From positions 5,212,640-5,276,639 of the forward strand of contig OX393581.1 in the NCBI GenBank assembly GCA_947652605.1: DNA of 64,000 nucleotides. The letters run 5' to 3'. The stretch is from Elmis aenea. Taxonomy: Eukaryota > Arthropoda > Insecta > Coleoptera > Elmidae. The notes beneath the pieces are model-generated. The model worked only from the letters and a program-made list of their open reading frames with translations, was not told the DNA's origin and did not search any database. Made by a program: the position numbers and the translations under genes. Below are positions 49,259 through 60,641 of this stretch, piece after piece (positions within the stretch are counted from its first letter, which is position 1; every line of letters starts with the position of its first letter).

Positions 49259-49643
49259 GTGAGAGTATTTGCAATAAAAGTCTTTTTTTAAAATATTGTT
49301 ATCATTGTGGGGTCATTTAAAGAAAAATATTTTCCCAAACCCAACTCCCTTCACGAAAAAATGACCGCTGAGGCATCACAAACAAATGCATTTAAATAGT
49401 TTAAATTGTTGCAAAGTATTTACAAAATTAAAAATATTGTTATTGAAGAAGAGATGATGACTCAAAGGTGGTTATTTTAACGGGTTATTCCTGTTGGGCG
49501 CAATTTTCAAATTAAGGTATAGATGAACTAATTCAAGCATTTATAAAAATACTACCTTTTGGCAAAATAATTATTTAACACTGGACGTTAATTAGAAAAG
49601 AACAATATTGTACATAAAATAAATTTTATTATCACATTAACAA

Positions 49644-51735
49644 TTATTTCTTCTTAGGCTTATGCTTAGAATCTGAATCAGGGTATAAAACTCTTGCAGG
49701 AGTTGTGGTCCACAAAATGGCATCCCTAAGGCTTGTTTGACTGGCCCTGAACATAGAATCTGTGCCATGTAATCGATCTAGAATGCCGAATACTCCATAA
49801 TTTTGTGTAAATCTGCAAAAAAATTGATCATTAATGGTTGTAATAATGGCAGTGCTTTATGATTCAAGAACATAATTTGATTTGAACAATGCAAAAAAAG
49901 GTTGTAAAAACTAAACAAAATATCAGTACACAAAATTTTATTCAAGTTTACACTATCACTTCAGTTAATGTTAAAATAAAATGCTATGTAAAGCTGGACT
50001 ATAAAGAACAATATTTAGTAAATGTTCTGTCTTTTTCTTTCTTAGTTAAATTATAAAAGTGAAACGTATTTTATATTAGTGATATACAACTTGTGTAATT
50101 TTAAAGTAGCAGAAAAATGGAAGCTGCTTACAGCACTATAAAATGAAATAATCATAACCATAAAGATACAACTTTAAGATAAAATATTAGTGTAGGCTTG
50201 GATTGGTTTTCAAAATTATAATGCTGTTATTTTAGGACCCAATTATTGGCGTTAACTTACTTCAAATGATGAAAATCATGAAACTCAGGTGATGGCAAGA
50301 AAGGTAAATGATATCCAGAATGACCGTTCAATGTTTCTAAAATGTTATATACCAGCCAAATCCATGCGGTTATCAAATGCGATTTCATAATGTATATACC
50401 AATAACTTTTGGCAATAAATTTGAAAAGATATGTTCCAAAGGGTGCGCATATGTAGCTGTTATGGCAATAGGCGCCGTCCATTCGTGGTGTATCTTATGG
50501 ATGTGTTTGTACAACAGTCTGTTATGGACTAATCTAAAAACACGAATCGTAACTTATAGAGCACTTTTTGACTAAAATTACTAGTACCTGTGTGAATAAT
50601 AAAATCCTACTTCATCTATTACAAAGAACAGTGCAAATTCTAAAAGTAACCTGTGCATTGTTGGTAATTCATGCACTGGGGGGTGGCCTTCTCCTCGTCT
50701 TATTTTAAATCCGATAAACGCCAGGGAAAAACCAATTACAAATTGATTAAATAAAATAAGAGCAACAGCCTAAAAATTTAAAAAAAAAAACAATTATACT
50801 CGCAGTCCTACAAGTAAAAATTATATACATTTTCGTACAATATTATGTTTATTTTGGCTTTTACAGAAAAACATGGTAACCATATCTTGGTTTTATATAG
50901 CAAAACAAATGTTTAATTCACTTGTTCGTCATATTGTTTACCTTCATTAATTTTCCTGTTTCTACTGGTTCATTTACTCCTGGTTGTGTTTTATATTTAC
51001 GTATAAACGCTGGCTTATTCGTGAGATCCATAAACAAATAGGCACCCCCAACAATCCAATATACCGCGGTTGTAATAATGAACGTCCAATAAACCCATAA
51101 TGTTTCGGGATCATCTCCTACAACGTCCAAAAACTTATCCCATTGAGTTTGACAAAATACACCAGAAACGCTCCAAAACCTTTGGACATGCCTAAAATAG
51201 CAAGACCATTTTATAAGAGGCAAATTTGAAAACAATTTTTTGTACCGTGTGTTCTTTGCGACTGCAAAAACTGCAATGGCTGTAACAGTTACAAGAATGG
51301 CGCCAACTAATGAGGATTTAATACTTGTGTTTTGTGTTCCTGCTTGATTGTAAGATTTATCTGCAACAAAATTATACCAACTTTAATTTTTCACTATTGT
51401 TGTTATTAACTTTATTGCTATTGATTTCCTGAAACCCGATCATTTCAATCTGTAACTAAAATATCTTTGACTGATCAAACCCAAACTGATTTTTTTTCTG
51501 TTACGAATGAGATTTCGCAGCTATAAAACAGTGGTATTAATATTATTATTTTTTCAGTTTTTTTGTTGCCATAGTCCTCAAAATTTTAAATATTGAATGG
51601 ACAACATTTTTGATCATGAATTTAAAAAAAAATAATTTGTACAAATTTAACAATAATAATAATCAGTTTTCATTCACAATACTTACTAAGTTTCTTTAAA
51701 TTTTTGTCTTGTTCCTTTTTATTGTTCTTTGACAT
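49644..51735 (-). CDS. FAXDC2: FAXDC2-like fatty acid hydroxylase, tandem copy 3
   Basis: Coding exons in transcript order are 51735-51687, 51360-51246, 51191-50942, 50769-50588, 50533-50261 and 49812-49644, in the shared phases, giving 345 uninterrupted residues. This is the most compact copy (2.1 kb) and has no transposon in its introns. Histidine boxes are HRLVH, HKIHH, HSGYH and HDFHH. The C-terminus is KPKKK, which still satisfies KXKXX. Its start (MSKNNKKEQDKNLKKL) is almost the same as copy 2 (MSQNTKKEQDKNLKKL), supporting a recent duplication of the pair. An AATAAA signal lies about 14 nt after the stop (reverse complement at 49625-49630). Confidence 0.93.
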
Positions 51736-51881
51736 CTTGAAGTGAGAACCTACACCACGATATAATGGTACTTACACTTGCACAATCATAAAATATTCGC
51801 GAAATATCCACTTATTATCAATACAGTACTTGTATAAGCAACTTTATCATTCACACTGTAATACACATATCAATCACTTAT

Positions 51882-51894
51882 AGTTGATAACGCG
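51882..51894 (-). promoter_or_regulatory. Conserved AGTTGATAACGCG promoter box, copy 3
   Basis: The box lies about 147 bp upstream of the ATG at 51735. The surrounding ~100 bp aligns closely with copy 2, including the TTTATCATTCACAC element and the TTGGTTGGTAAAATACTGACC string just before the fold-back repeat. Confidence 0.6.
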
Positions 51895-51953
51895 TACACA
51901 GATTAGTTCATTTAAATACATTGCCTAAAAACATTGGTTGGTAAAATACTGAC

Positions 51954-52180
51954 CAGGGAGGGTCACGATATGTTGTCGCTAGAATCTGATAAAAAGCTGT
52001 TTATTGCATACAGAACATCAAAACTAAATGTTTTGCAGAGTTATACCTACCACTGGCCATTTCCTTCGGAAAAAGAGGGGAACAACTGAAAAGTTGAATA
52101 TCAAAGGTAATTTTTGCGATCGCGTTGGCCATGCAACCGTCAGAGATAAAATTAAAATTCTTCTATTTACCAATGCGCAC
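51954..52180. repeat. Fold-back element, copy D, left arm only
   Basis: It begins AGGGAGGGTCACGATATG directly after TTGGTTGGTAAAATACTGACC, exactly as copy C does, and breaks off inside the left arm at about 52,180. The sequence then jumps to CAAATTAAAAATATG, which in the copy C neighbourhood lies about 180 bp beyond the right end of the element. The insertion therefore predates the duplication of copies 2 and 3, and a later deletion removed the right half here. Confidence 0.85.
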
Positions 52181-52388
52181 CAAATTAAAAATATGTATTG
52201 CTATTGACGAAGAGATGATGACAAGGGTTGTTATTTTTACGCGTGATTCTTCGAGAGCGCAATTTTTAATTTAACTTATTGATGAACTAATACACCACCT
52301 ATTGGAAAAATATTTATTTAACACTGGACGTTGATAATAGAAAAAAAAATTGTACATAAAATAAATTTTATTATCACATTAACAATTA

Positions 52389-55300
52389 TCACTTCTTAGA
52401 CTTTCGCTTAGAATCTGAATCAGGATATAAAACTCTTGCAGGAGTTGTGGTCCACAATATGATATCTCTAAAGCATAATTTTGTGGACTTGAACATAGAG
52501 TCCGTTCCATGAAGTCGATCTAAAATGCCGTATACTCCATAATTTTGGGTAAATCTGCAAAAAAAAACAGTTAACAGGTGCGATATGGGAAATCTTTGTT
52601 TATTCGAAAAACATGTTTCGATTTGAACAATTAAAGTAAATACAGTTTTAAAGGATAACTAAAAAACTTTAGGTTTACAAATTTTATGAATTTTTGAGGT
52701 AGGTGTAGCTACTTTAATTAATATAAAAAAGTTTTTGCACAACTGGTCTATTAAAAAAAAATATGTAGCAAATGTTCTGTCTCTCTTATTTGTAGGTCGC
52801 TAAAAAAAATCAAGCGATTGACAAAGATATCAAACTGTGATAAAGATAGAAAAATAAACAATAGCGAGAGAACTAAGAAGTTGGAAAATAAACTCCGAAC
52901 CAATACTACATATACAGGGTGAAACAATATGGACAGTGACCAGTACACATCTGAAGATACAAAAAGAAAAAGAGGAACGGAGAAGCTGGAAGAAATACAT
53001 AAAAGAAGTAAAAAGACAAACAAAACACCCCAAAAAGAAAAACGAGAAGATAAGATCGACAGAAATGATGAAAGAACTAATGGAAGACGCAAAAGGAATA
53101 AAAGATGATCAGCAAACATTTCAACAAGATCTGATGGAAATTAAACAAGAAAATAAAAATTTATAAGAAGAATATTCGAAGAGCACTTTATTGAAAAAAC
53201 AACAGGTGTAAAAATCAGGGGTTTGGAGCAGTCCAATTTTTTAGTTGCTCCGCTCCAGCTCCGCTCCGGCATCAAGATACCTGCTCCAGCTCCGCTCACG
53301 CTCCGCTCCGCGCTCCAAATATTAATAAAATAAGTTTTTTATTTAAAAATTTGTTTTTAAAAACAAAGCTAAAATTTTATGAGATATGTGGAAATGGACC
53401 AAAAATTACAATATTTGACCCTAAGAAACAAGTGAAGTTAAATAAATGAACAAATTATTGGTCTTCAGTTAAAAAAGTGAAAAAAAGAAAAAACAGTTCT
53501 TTAAAATTTTTCAACATTCAAATACAAAATAATGAAAATTAATATTCAGAAAAGTTACATTATAATAATTTTACTTCAAAAAAATCAAATTTAGTTTATT
53601 TATAATTTTATTAAATACCATACCTATGAGAATAATTCATTAAAAAAAAAATGCAGTTTATAATAGTAAAGTGGAGCAGTGGAGCAATCAAAATTCTTTG
53701 CTCCGGGCTCCGCTCCCGCTCCGGGCAAAAACCCATTGCTCCACTGCTCCGCGCTCCAGCTCCGCGCTCCGCTCCAAACCCCTGGTAAAAATACATATTA
53801 AAGAAGCTAGAGAGATGAGAACAAAAATTTGGAAGACGGAACTAGACAACGTATCTATACGATAAGTTTAAAGAAATATGAAACTGTCATTTTGGGGCTC
53901 AATTAATTGCGTTAACTTACTTTAGGTGATGAAAATCATGAAATTCAGGTGACGGCAAAAAAGGTAAATGATATCCAGAATGATGAATCAAAGTTGCCAT
54001 GCTGTTGAGTGAAAGCCAGATCCATGCCGTTATTAAATGCGACTTCATAATGTAAATACCAAGAACTTTTGGCATTAAGTTTGAAAAGATATGTTCCACA
54101 GGGTGCGCATATGTAGCCGTTATGGCAATAGGCGCCGTCCATTCATGGTGTATCTTATGGATGTATTTGTACAACAGTCTGTTGTGGACTAATCTAAAAA
54201 TCAACGAATCTTTATTTACAGAGCACATTTTCGCTACAAATTATTGGTACCTATGGGAATAATAAAATCCTACTTCATCTATTACAGCGAACAGTGCAAA
54301 TTCCAAAAGTAGCCTCTGCATTGTTGGTAATTCGCGCACTGGGGGGTGGCCTTCTCCTCGTCTTATTTTAAATCCAATAAAGGCCAAAGAAAAGCCAATT
54401 ACAAATTGATTAAATAGAATCACAGCAACAGCCTAGAAGTTAAAAAAAGAAATAATTACACCCGCAGTCCAAAAAGTAACAAAAGTTAATTCATTTAAGT
54501 CGAAAGTATAAATACACGGTGTTTGAAATTCGAGATTAAGCATGGCGATATCACTTATTATAATTTGCTACATTATAGGTTTAAATTTGTCAAAACTGCT
54601 ACATTGTTTGCTTATTAATAATCAGAAAAAAAATCGAAAATCTCGACCGGTATTTGGGAAATTAGGGAAAATACGATTTTTGAAAATCACCTACAACTCC
54701 TTTGGATTACAAAATATTTCAAATGTGTAAAAACATTACTGAAGCAACTTTTTAGGCCGGGTAGGTTAGTAATCACTAATTTTTCTGCCAAATTAAAAAA
54801 ATACTTTAGCTCAGGGCTGTTCAACTTCTGTATGAGTGCGGGCCATTTTTTTTCTCCAAAATTTTAGCGGGTCACTATTAACTATAATTCTAATAGGCGA
54901 AACGAAATGGTATGTATATTTCGTCTTGAGGGTTAAGTTGAATGATTTTTTGTAAGGTGTTTAGAGGACACAAAAGTTCTTTCGCGGGCGAGATGTGGCT
55001 CGCGAACTATACATTATAAAATCTAAAATCGTGTAGGCGGCGTCCCCTATCGGTAACATTTTCTACTTAAATGTTGTACCAGGAGCACATAAAGGAGGTG
55101 ACGAGAACGCTACGACATATGCGACTGCTACAACTAACGTGGTAAAAAGTGACAAACAACGCCTTGCATTTCTCGACTAGATATAATCACCGACGTCCGA
55201 TACAAAATTTATCTCCTTCTAACTCATCAACAATGTAGTGTAAGTTTGCTGTCCGTATTTTAAGCATGTTTACATTCATTCAACCATAACAGCTGATCTT

Positions 55301-58300
55301 AAATGATTTTAAAAAGTTAAATTTTAGCCTTAATAACGTCATTTAAGGCAAAGTAAGAAATATTTTCCTCATAAACTTGAATATTCTTTCCAAAAATGCA
55401 ATATTCGAAACATAAATTGAGAAAAGTTCCGCATTACAAAACACGCGGTAATTTCAAAAATTCTAAGCTACTTACAACTTTTCTAATACCTTCGACTATT
55501 TTTAAATAACAAACATTACCCTCAGTTAGCTGAAATAATGATTAAGAAGTTTTTAATAAAACGTGTGAATGGAATTTCATGCCATTTTGTTAAGTTTCAA
55601 TGTTTTGGCTAGTCTTTGGGGAAAATTTTGCAATTGTCTCCATATTATATAAAAATTTTAAAGACATCCTACACAATACATTTCCAGCTAAAGTTTGCTC
55701 AAAACGGCCTAGAACAGCTCTTTAAAGTTTTCTAAAACGTTACAAGTGTATAATAACCTTGCATTTTTGTTGACTAAAATTTAAACTTTTGCAATGGTCT
55801 CCATATTTTCTAAAAATCTTAAAAACACCATAATCAATGGATTTTCAGCTTAAGTTTGTTCAAAAACGGCCTGAAATTTTTTTTACAGCTCTTCAAATTG
55901 TTTAAAAATATTTCAAGGGTATAAACTTGCATTTTTATTTAACAAAAATGCAAAAGTTTTGCAATGTTTCCTTTAAGTTTAATTTACATTTTACACTCAA
56001 CATTTTTACAATATTTGTGTTTTCTATTCAGCGTTATAAATTCTAAAATCGTGTAGGCTACGACCTCTGTTAGTGACATTTTCTACTTATATTTTGTATC
56101 AGGAGCACATCAAGGAGGTGACAAGTACGCTACGACATATGCGACTGTTACAACCAACGTATTAAAAAGTGACAAACAACGCCTTGCATTTCTGGACTAG
56201 ATATAAGCACCAACGTCCGATACAAAATCTATCTCCTTCTAACTCATCAACAATGTTGCGTACATTTGATTTCCGTATATTAGCATGTTTACATTCATTC
56301 AACCATGACAGCTGATCTTAAATGAATTTAAAAAGATAAATTTTGGCCTTAATAGCGTCATTCAGGTAAAATAAGATATGTTTCCTCATAAACTTTAATA
56401 TTGTTTCAATAAATGCAAAGTTCAAAACATAAATTGAGAAAAGTTGAGCATTACAAAAGGCGCGGTAATTTCAAAATTCAAAATTTCTTGTAACTTTTCT
56501 CATACCTTCGACTATTTTTTAAATAACAATTGTTTACCCTCAGTTGGTTGAAATAATTATTAAAAAGTTTTTAATAAAACGTGTGAATGGAATTTCATGC
56601 CATTTTCTTAATTTTACAATATTTTGGCTACAGTCTTTGGCGAAAATTTTGCAATTGTCTCCATGATATTTTGATATTTAAAAGGCACCCTAAATAATGC
56701 ATTTCCAGCTAAAGGTTGCTCAAAAAGGCCTAAAAAAGCTCTTCAAAGTTTTCAAAAACGTTACAAGTGAATAATAACCTTGCAATTTTGTTGACAAAAA
56801 TTTAAAGTTTTGCAATGGTTTCCATATTATCTAAAAATCTTAAGAACACCATAAGCAAACGCATTCCCAGCTTAAGTTTGCTCAAAAACGAGCTGAAGCA
56901 ATTTTTTACAGCTCTTCAATATTTTTAAAAATATTTCAAGGGTATACTCTGTAATTTTTATTGGACAAAGATTCAAAAATTTTGCAATGGTCGTCATATT
57001 TTCAGAAAATATTAAAGATACTACAATCAATCAAGCAATGCAAATATTTCTTTAGCTTGTTTAAAAACGACCTAAAATATTTTCTTAAAGCTCTTCAAAT
57101 TTTTAACTGTAAACCAAATATATAGACTCACATTTTTATTTTTTTAAACCTATTATTTTTTAAAACTATATTTTGTTTAAAAAAAATCCTAAGTAATGTG
57201 TTTTTATCTTTATTTAGTTTAAAAACAGCCCAAAATTCTTTCTAGAGGTCTTAAAATTTAAAAAAATATATCCAAAAGTTTATTTATCTTGCGTTTTATT
57301 AACATAAATTTGCATGTTGTACAGTAAATTTTAGTTTATAAATATGTAAACGACACTCAGGGCTGTCCAACTTCTATATCAATGCGGTCCATCTTTTCTA
57401 CTCATAAGTTTTAGCGGGCCACAATTAAGTATAAATTCTAATAGGCTTAAAGCAATATTATGTATAAATCGAGTGAAGGGTTTAGAAGAATAATTTTTTA
57501 TAAGATCTTCGGGGCCACAAAATATCTTCCGCGGGCCAAATATGGCTAATTGAACAGCCCTGCTCTAGCTATTATAATAAGCAAGATCCTTATGCTAAAA
57601 CTCGAATTTAAACACCCAGTATACAATGGTTCTTATAAAATCATGATATCCCTCTCTTTTTTTCTTAAACAAATTTTTAAAGCAAACTCACTTGATTTTT
57701 GATAATTTATTTACGTAGCGTTTACCTTCATTAATTTTCCTGTTTCTACTGGTTCATTAACTCCTGGTTGTGTCTTATATTTATGCATAAACGCTGGCTT
57801 ATTCGTGACATCCATCAACAGATAAGCACCACCAACAATCCAATAAACCGCGGTTGTAACAATGAACGTCCAGTAAATCCATAATGTTTCGGGATCGTCT
57901 CCTACAACGTCCAAAAATTTATCCCATTGCGTTTGACAAAATACACCAGAGGTTCCCCAAAACCTATGGAAGTACCTTAAAGTAACAACACGTTAAGGAC
58001 GCGAGTCTTGCGAGAGACAAATTAGGAAAAAATTATCTGTACCGTGTATTTTTTGCGGCTGCAAATATTGCAATGGCAGTTGTTACTACAAGAATGGTAC
58101 CAACTAATAAGGATAATATAGTTGTGTTTTGTGTTCCTACTTGATTGGTAGATTTATCTGCAAAGAACATTTTATTAACTTTTTTTTTGTTATTGACTTA
58201 AAATGTTACCGATTTTGATTACCAGAAACCTATTCATTTAATTATGTTTGTAGACTTATTTTGATTGTATGTGCTGAATCTCAGTCGGAAAAAAACATAG

Positions 58301-59785
58301 ACAGCATAAAGCAAGGTTGGTTGGCATGAGAACGAAATAGAAAAAATAGTAACAACAAGAATTATTAGAAAAAATCTGACAACAAAAATATAACAAGAAA
58401 TTAAGACTAGTGCAATTAACATTAATTAACCAGTGCTAACGCAACAGTATGCAAACCAAAATTTTTTAACCGTTCATGCGATTTCATAGCTATCTTCGTC
58501 GTTGGGTAATCAAAGAAAATTGTATAGTATTAAGAGCACGGTGACCAAATCGATACAACTAAAAATAGGGACATGACGACTAAAAAATATAAACTGAATT
58601 TTTTCGGTTACACCGATTTTCAAAAATTTCCAAAATACATCTACTTTGGTGAATTTTATTAATTTTAGTACAAAGATATGTTCATTATTATACAAATGTA
58701 TGTGTATAAGAAACCGTGTAAGAAAATTTAACTTTTTTGTATGCATACATTTGTATAATAATGGATAAACCCTTGTGCCAGAATATAATTTTTTTAAGAC
58801 ACTTAAATTCACCAAAATAGATCATCACTTTTGGGACACCCATCACAATGTCATCATATATCATATATTATCTTTCTTATTTATAAGAAACATTCTTCTC
58901 ATATTATTTTATCATACTTTTAACACTTCAATGTTTCTTCTAAGCAGACATACATAGACAAGAAAATAGATTTTCCAAAGTACTTTTAAGAAATATCAAC
59001 ATTTTATTGCGAATTGTCTATACACGATAACTAAAAATTACAGTATTTGAAAATTGGTATACACAATAGTCCCAAAAATACATCTTGCTAACATCAAGAC
59101 TCTGAATCAAAAATAGGGACAAATCCTGAAAATTCGGTCTGGTCTGGTCACCCTCCCTAATTAGGGAAGATATTTGAAATAATGACTATATTGGATTTTT
59201 GTGCCATTTCTAATATGCTTTGGAATTTTAAAAAAAAAGTAAAATCATGGCATAAAATATTATCCCGTTTAACCGACCTTGTATACATTATTATTTACAA
59301 ATTGCCACTGTATATTAATGTAATTAAATATTGGAGTTACTAAACAAACTATTTTCAGTAAAAATTAGAACAAGAAAGTGTTATTTATACCATTATTTTG
59401 TTATCTACGTTAAATCAGTTGATAATTAATTTTTTTGCCTTAGTACTTGAAAGCTGATATTTGTACTTATCTACCACAAGGTCATGGTTATTTTTAAATC
59501 AATATTAAAAATTTTATTAATAGTTTATAAAGCTTAATATATCCCCATGTGATAAACAAGAACGGTTAGCCTATGAAAATTAATTCAAAATTAAGTGTTA
59601 TTCAAAAATAACATGTATCTATTCTTTAATTTTGCAAAATCAAAGTAAAAAAAACTGTGTATGATCATAGATAAATAAACAATTGTATTTAGCAAAAATT
59701 TAACGTTAATAATCAGTTCTCATGCACAGTACTAACTTGGCTTACCTGAATTTTGATCTTGTTTCTTTTTCTTGTCGTTCGACAT
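52389..59785 (-). CDS. FAXDC2: FAXDC2-like fatty acid hydroxylase, tandem copy 4
   Basis: Coding exons in transcript order are 59785-59737 (or -59746), 58157-58043, 57975-57726, 54432-54251, 54193-53921 and 52554-52389. The frame is open for 344 residues (341 with the alternative donor). Histidine boxes are HRLVH, HKIHH, HSGYH and HDFHH. It is the longest copy (7.4 kb): intron 3 holds nested MITE/satellite insertions and intron 5 a LINE ORF1 fragment with a hAT MITE. At the end of exon 1 the usual AAGTAAGT donor has become AAGTTAGT, while a strong CAG|GTAAGC donor lies 9 nt upstream; either keeps the frame. The C-terminus ends KRKSKK, one residue shorter than the other copies, so the KXKXX pattern is lost. 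Copy 4 may therefore differ in ER retrieval, by inference only. Confidence 0.9.
52920..53865 (+). mobile_element. LINE ORF1-like fragment, split by a hAT MITE
   Basis: From 52,930 a frame reads MDSDQYTSEDTKRKREE-like sequence (with a frameshift) and then a Lys/Glu-rich coiled coil with QTKHPKKKNEKIRSTEMM and QQTFQQDLMEIKQENK. It matches the minus-strand fragment at 29975-30480. The coding trace resumes after the MITE (VKIHIKEAREMRTKIW, 53,785-53,865). It lies in intron 5 of copy 4. Confidence 0.65.
53216..53784. mobile_element. hAT-type MITE with perfect 8-bp target duplication
   Basis: The ends are CAGGGGTTTGGAGC and GCTCCAAACCCCTG, inverted, flanked by GTAAAAAT at 53208-53215 and 53785-53792. 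The subterminal regions are built of repeated GCTCC/GGAGC pentamers (GCTCCGCTCCAGCTCCGCTC and similar). The central ~340 bp is A+T-rich and non-coding. It interrupts a LINE ORF1 fragment, so it is younger than that LINE. Confidence 0.92.
54515..57619. mobile_element. Palindromic MITE of the ATTATAATAAGCGAG family, interrupted by a hAT composite
   Basis: The left end (CGGTGTTTGAAATTCGAG at about 54,517, followed by CTTATTATAAT) and right end (ATTATAATAAGCAAGATCC, ending ACTCGAATTTAAACACCC) are inverted over roughly 48 bp. It is the same family as 36005-36232 and 38215-38445. Removing 54812-57562 rejoins TACTTTAGCT to ATTATAATAAGC, as in the uninterrupted relatives. Confidence 0.78.
54812..57562 (+). 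mobile_element. hAT-ended composite carrying satellite units, copy 2
   Basis: The left end is CAGGGCTGTTCAACTTC and the right end TTGAACAGCCCTG. They are flanked by near-identical 8-bp sites, CTTTAGCT and CTCTAGCT, inside another repeat. Within it, two ~205-bp copies of the same MITE (54812-55010 and 57358-57562) flank about 2.35 kb of satellite. The satellite has two ~1.02-kb units starting near 55,034 and 56,054, each with A+T-rich ~160-bp subrepeats. The units match those at 6892-9830 in sequence and orientation. There is no transposase, so it is non-autonomous. It lies in intron 3 of FAXDC2-like copy 4. Confidence 0.85.
58537..59155. mobile_element. Possible MITE with GGTGACCA ends in intron 1 of FAXDC2-like copy 4
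   Basis: The left part CACGGTGACCAAA...AAAAATAGGGAC and the right part AAAAATAGGGAC...CTGGTCTGGTCACCCTCC share subterminal AAAAATAGGGAC in direct order, and GGTGACCA/TGGTCACC as inverted ends. Target duplications are not clear, so the boundaries are approximate. Confidence 0.45.
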
Positions 59786-59924
59786 CTTCGAATGAGAAAC
59801 TACAACTTAATTAACAGTTCTTGTACAATAATAAAACACACGCGGACTTTTCCCTTACGATAAGTACTTGTAAAATCAACTTTATCATTTACACTGTAAT
59901 TCCCATATCACTTACCTACTTATT

Positions 59925-59937
59925 AGTTGATAACGCG
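59925..59937 (-). promoter_or_regulatory. Conserved AGTTGATAACGCG promoter box, copy 4
   Basis: The box lies about 140 bp upstream of the ATG at 59785. TTTATCATTTACACTGTAAT and the ACTTATT stretch between box and gene are conserved with copies 1-3, as is the GCGTTGCGCGAAGA string further upstream (shared with copy 1). Confidence 0.6.
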
Positions 59938-59985
59938 AACATAGATTAGTTAATTTAAATGCGTTGCGCGAAGACATTCGATAAT

Positions 59986-60641
59986 AAAATATTAAAGCTG
60001 TTCGCAAGATTATACTATAAACATAACTCGTGATGTAATTTATAACTGACATCTAATCATCGTCCATTATGATTTTTTTAGGAACAAATCATAATTGTTA
60101 ATAAACAAAAAGTACAAAGTTCAGAGGTACATACTCAATCTAAAGTTGTTTATTATAAACAGTTTTGATAGTTTTAGATAACTAGCGCATTTGGCCTGTT
60201 GGAGAGTAGGTTCTTTCTTTACAACCTAGAATAACTGTTCATTAGCTCGAGGTCGTTTGATATTAGGCAGTTTTCATTGCATTGCAAAGTAATGTAACAA
60301 AAGACACAATTTACATAATATCAATTCAAATTTAGTTCTGTAACAAGTCAGTGGCAATATTTAATAAATAGTTTTGTGAGATTCGTTTAACAACAGATTG
60401 GGAAGCTGTTATTAGCTTCGTTCTTCTAGACTCAAAACTGGTTATTTCTAAAAGACAATCGTCACAAAAGCGATAAATGACCTTTTCTTTTTGATGTTAA
60501 TAAATGTTAATAAATAATGATTTACAGATCCAATTCAATCCTTTTTAAAACCACTACATATTGTCAAAATAATTAATTAACGCTGGATGATAAAAAAGGA
60601 AAATAATATACATTTAAAAAATAATTATTATCACATTAGAA
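59986..60641. other. Intergenic stretch between FAXDC2-like copies 4 and 5
   Basis: The first ~130 bp (for example AAAGCTGTTCGCAAG and TAAACATAACT) aligns with the region upstream of copy 5 beyond its deletion. The remainder, up to the 3' end of copy 5, holds no feature that I can support. Confidence 0.45.
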
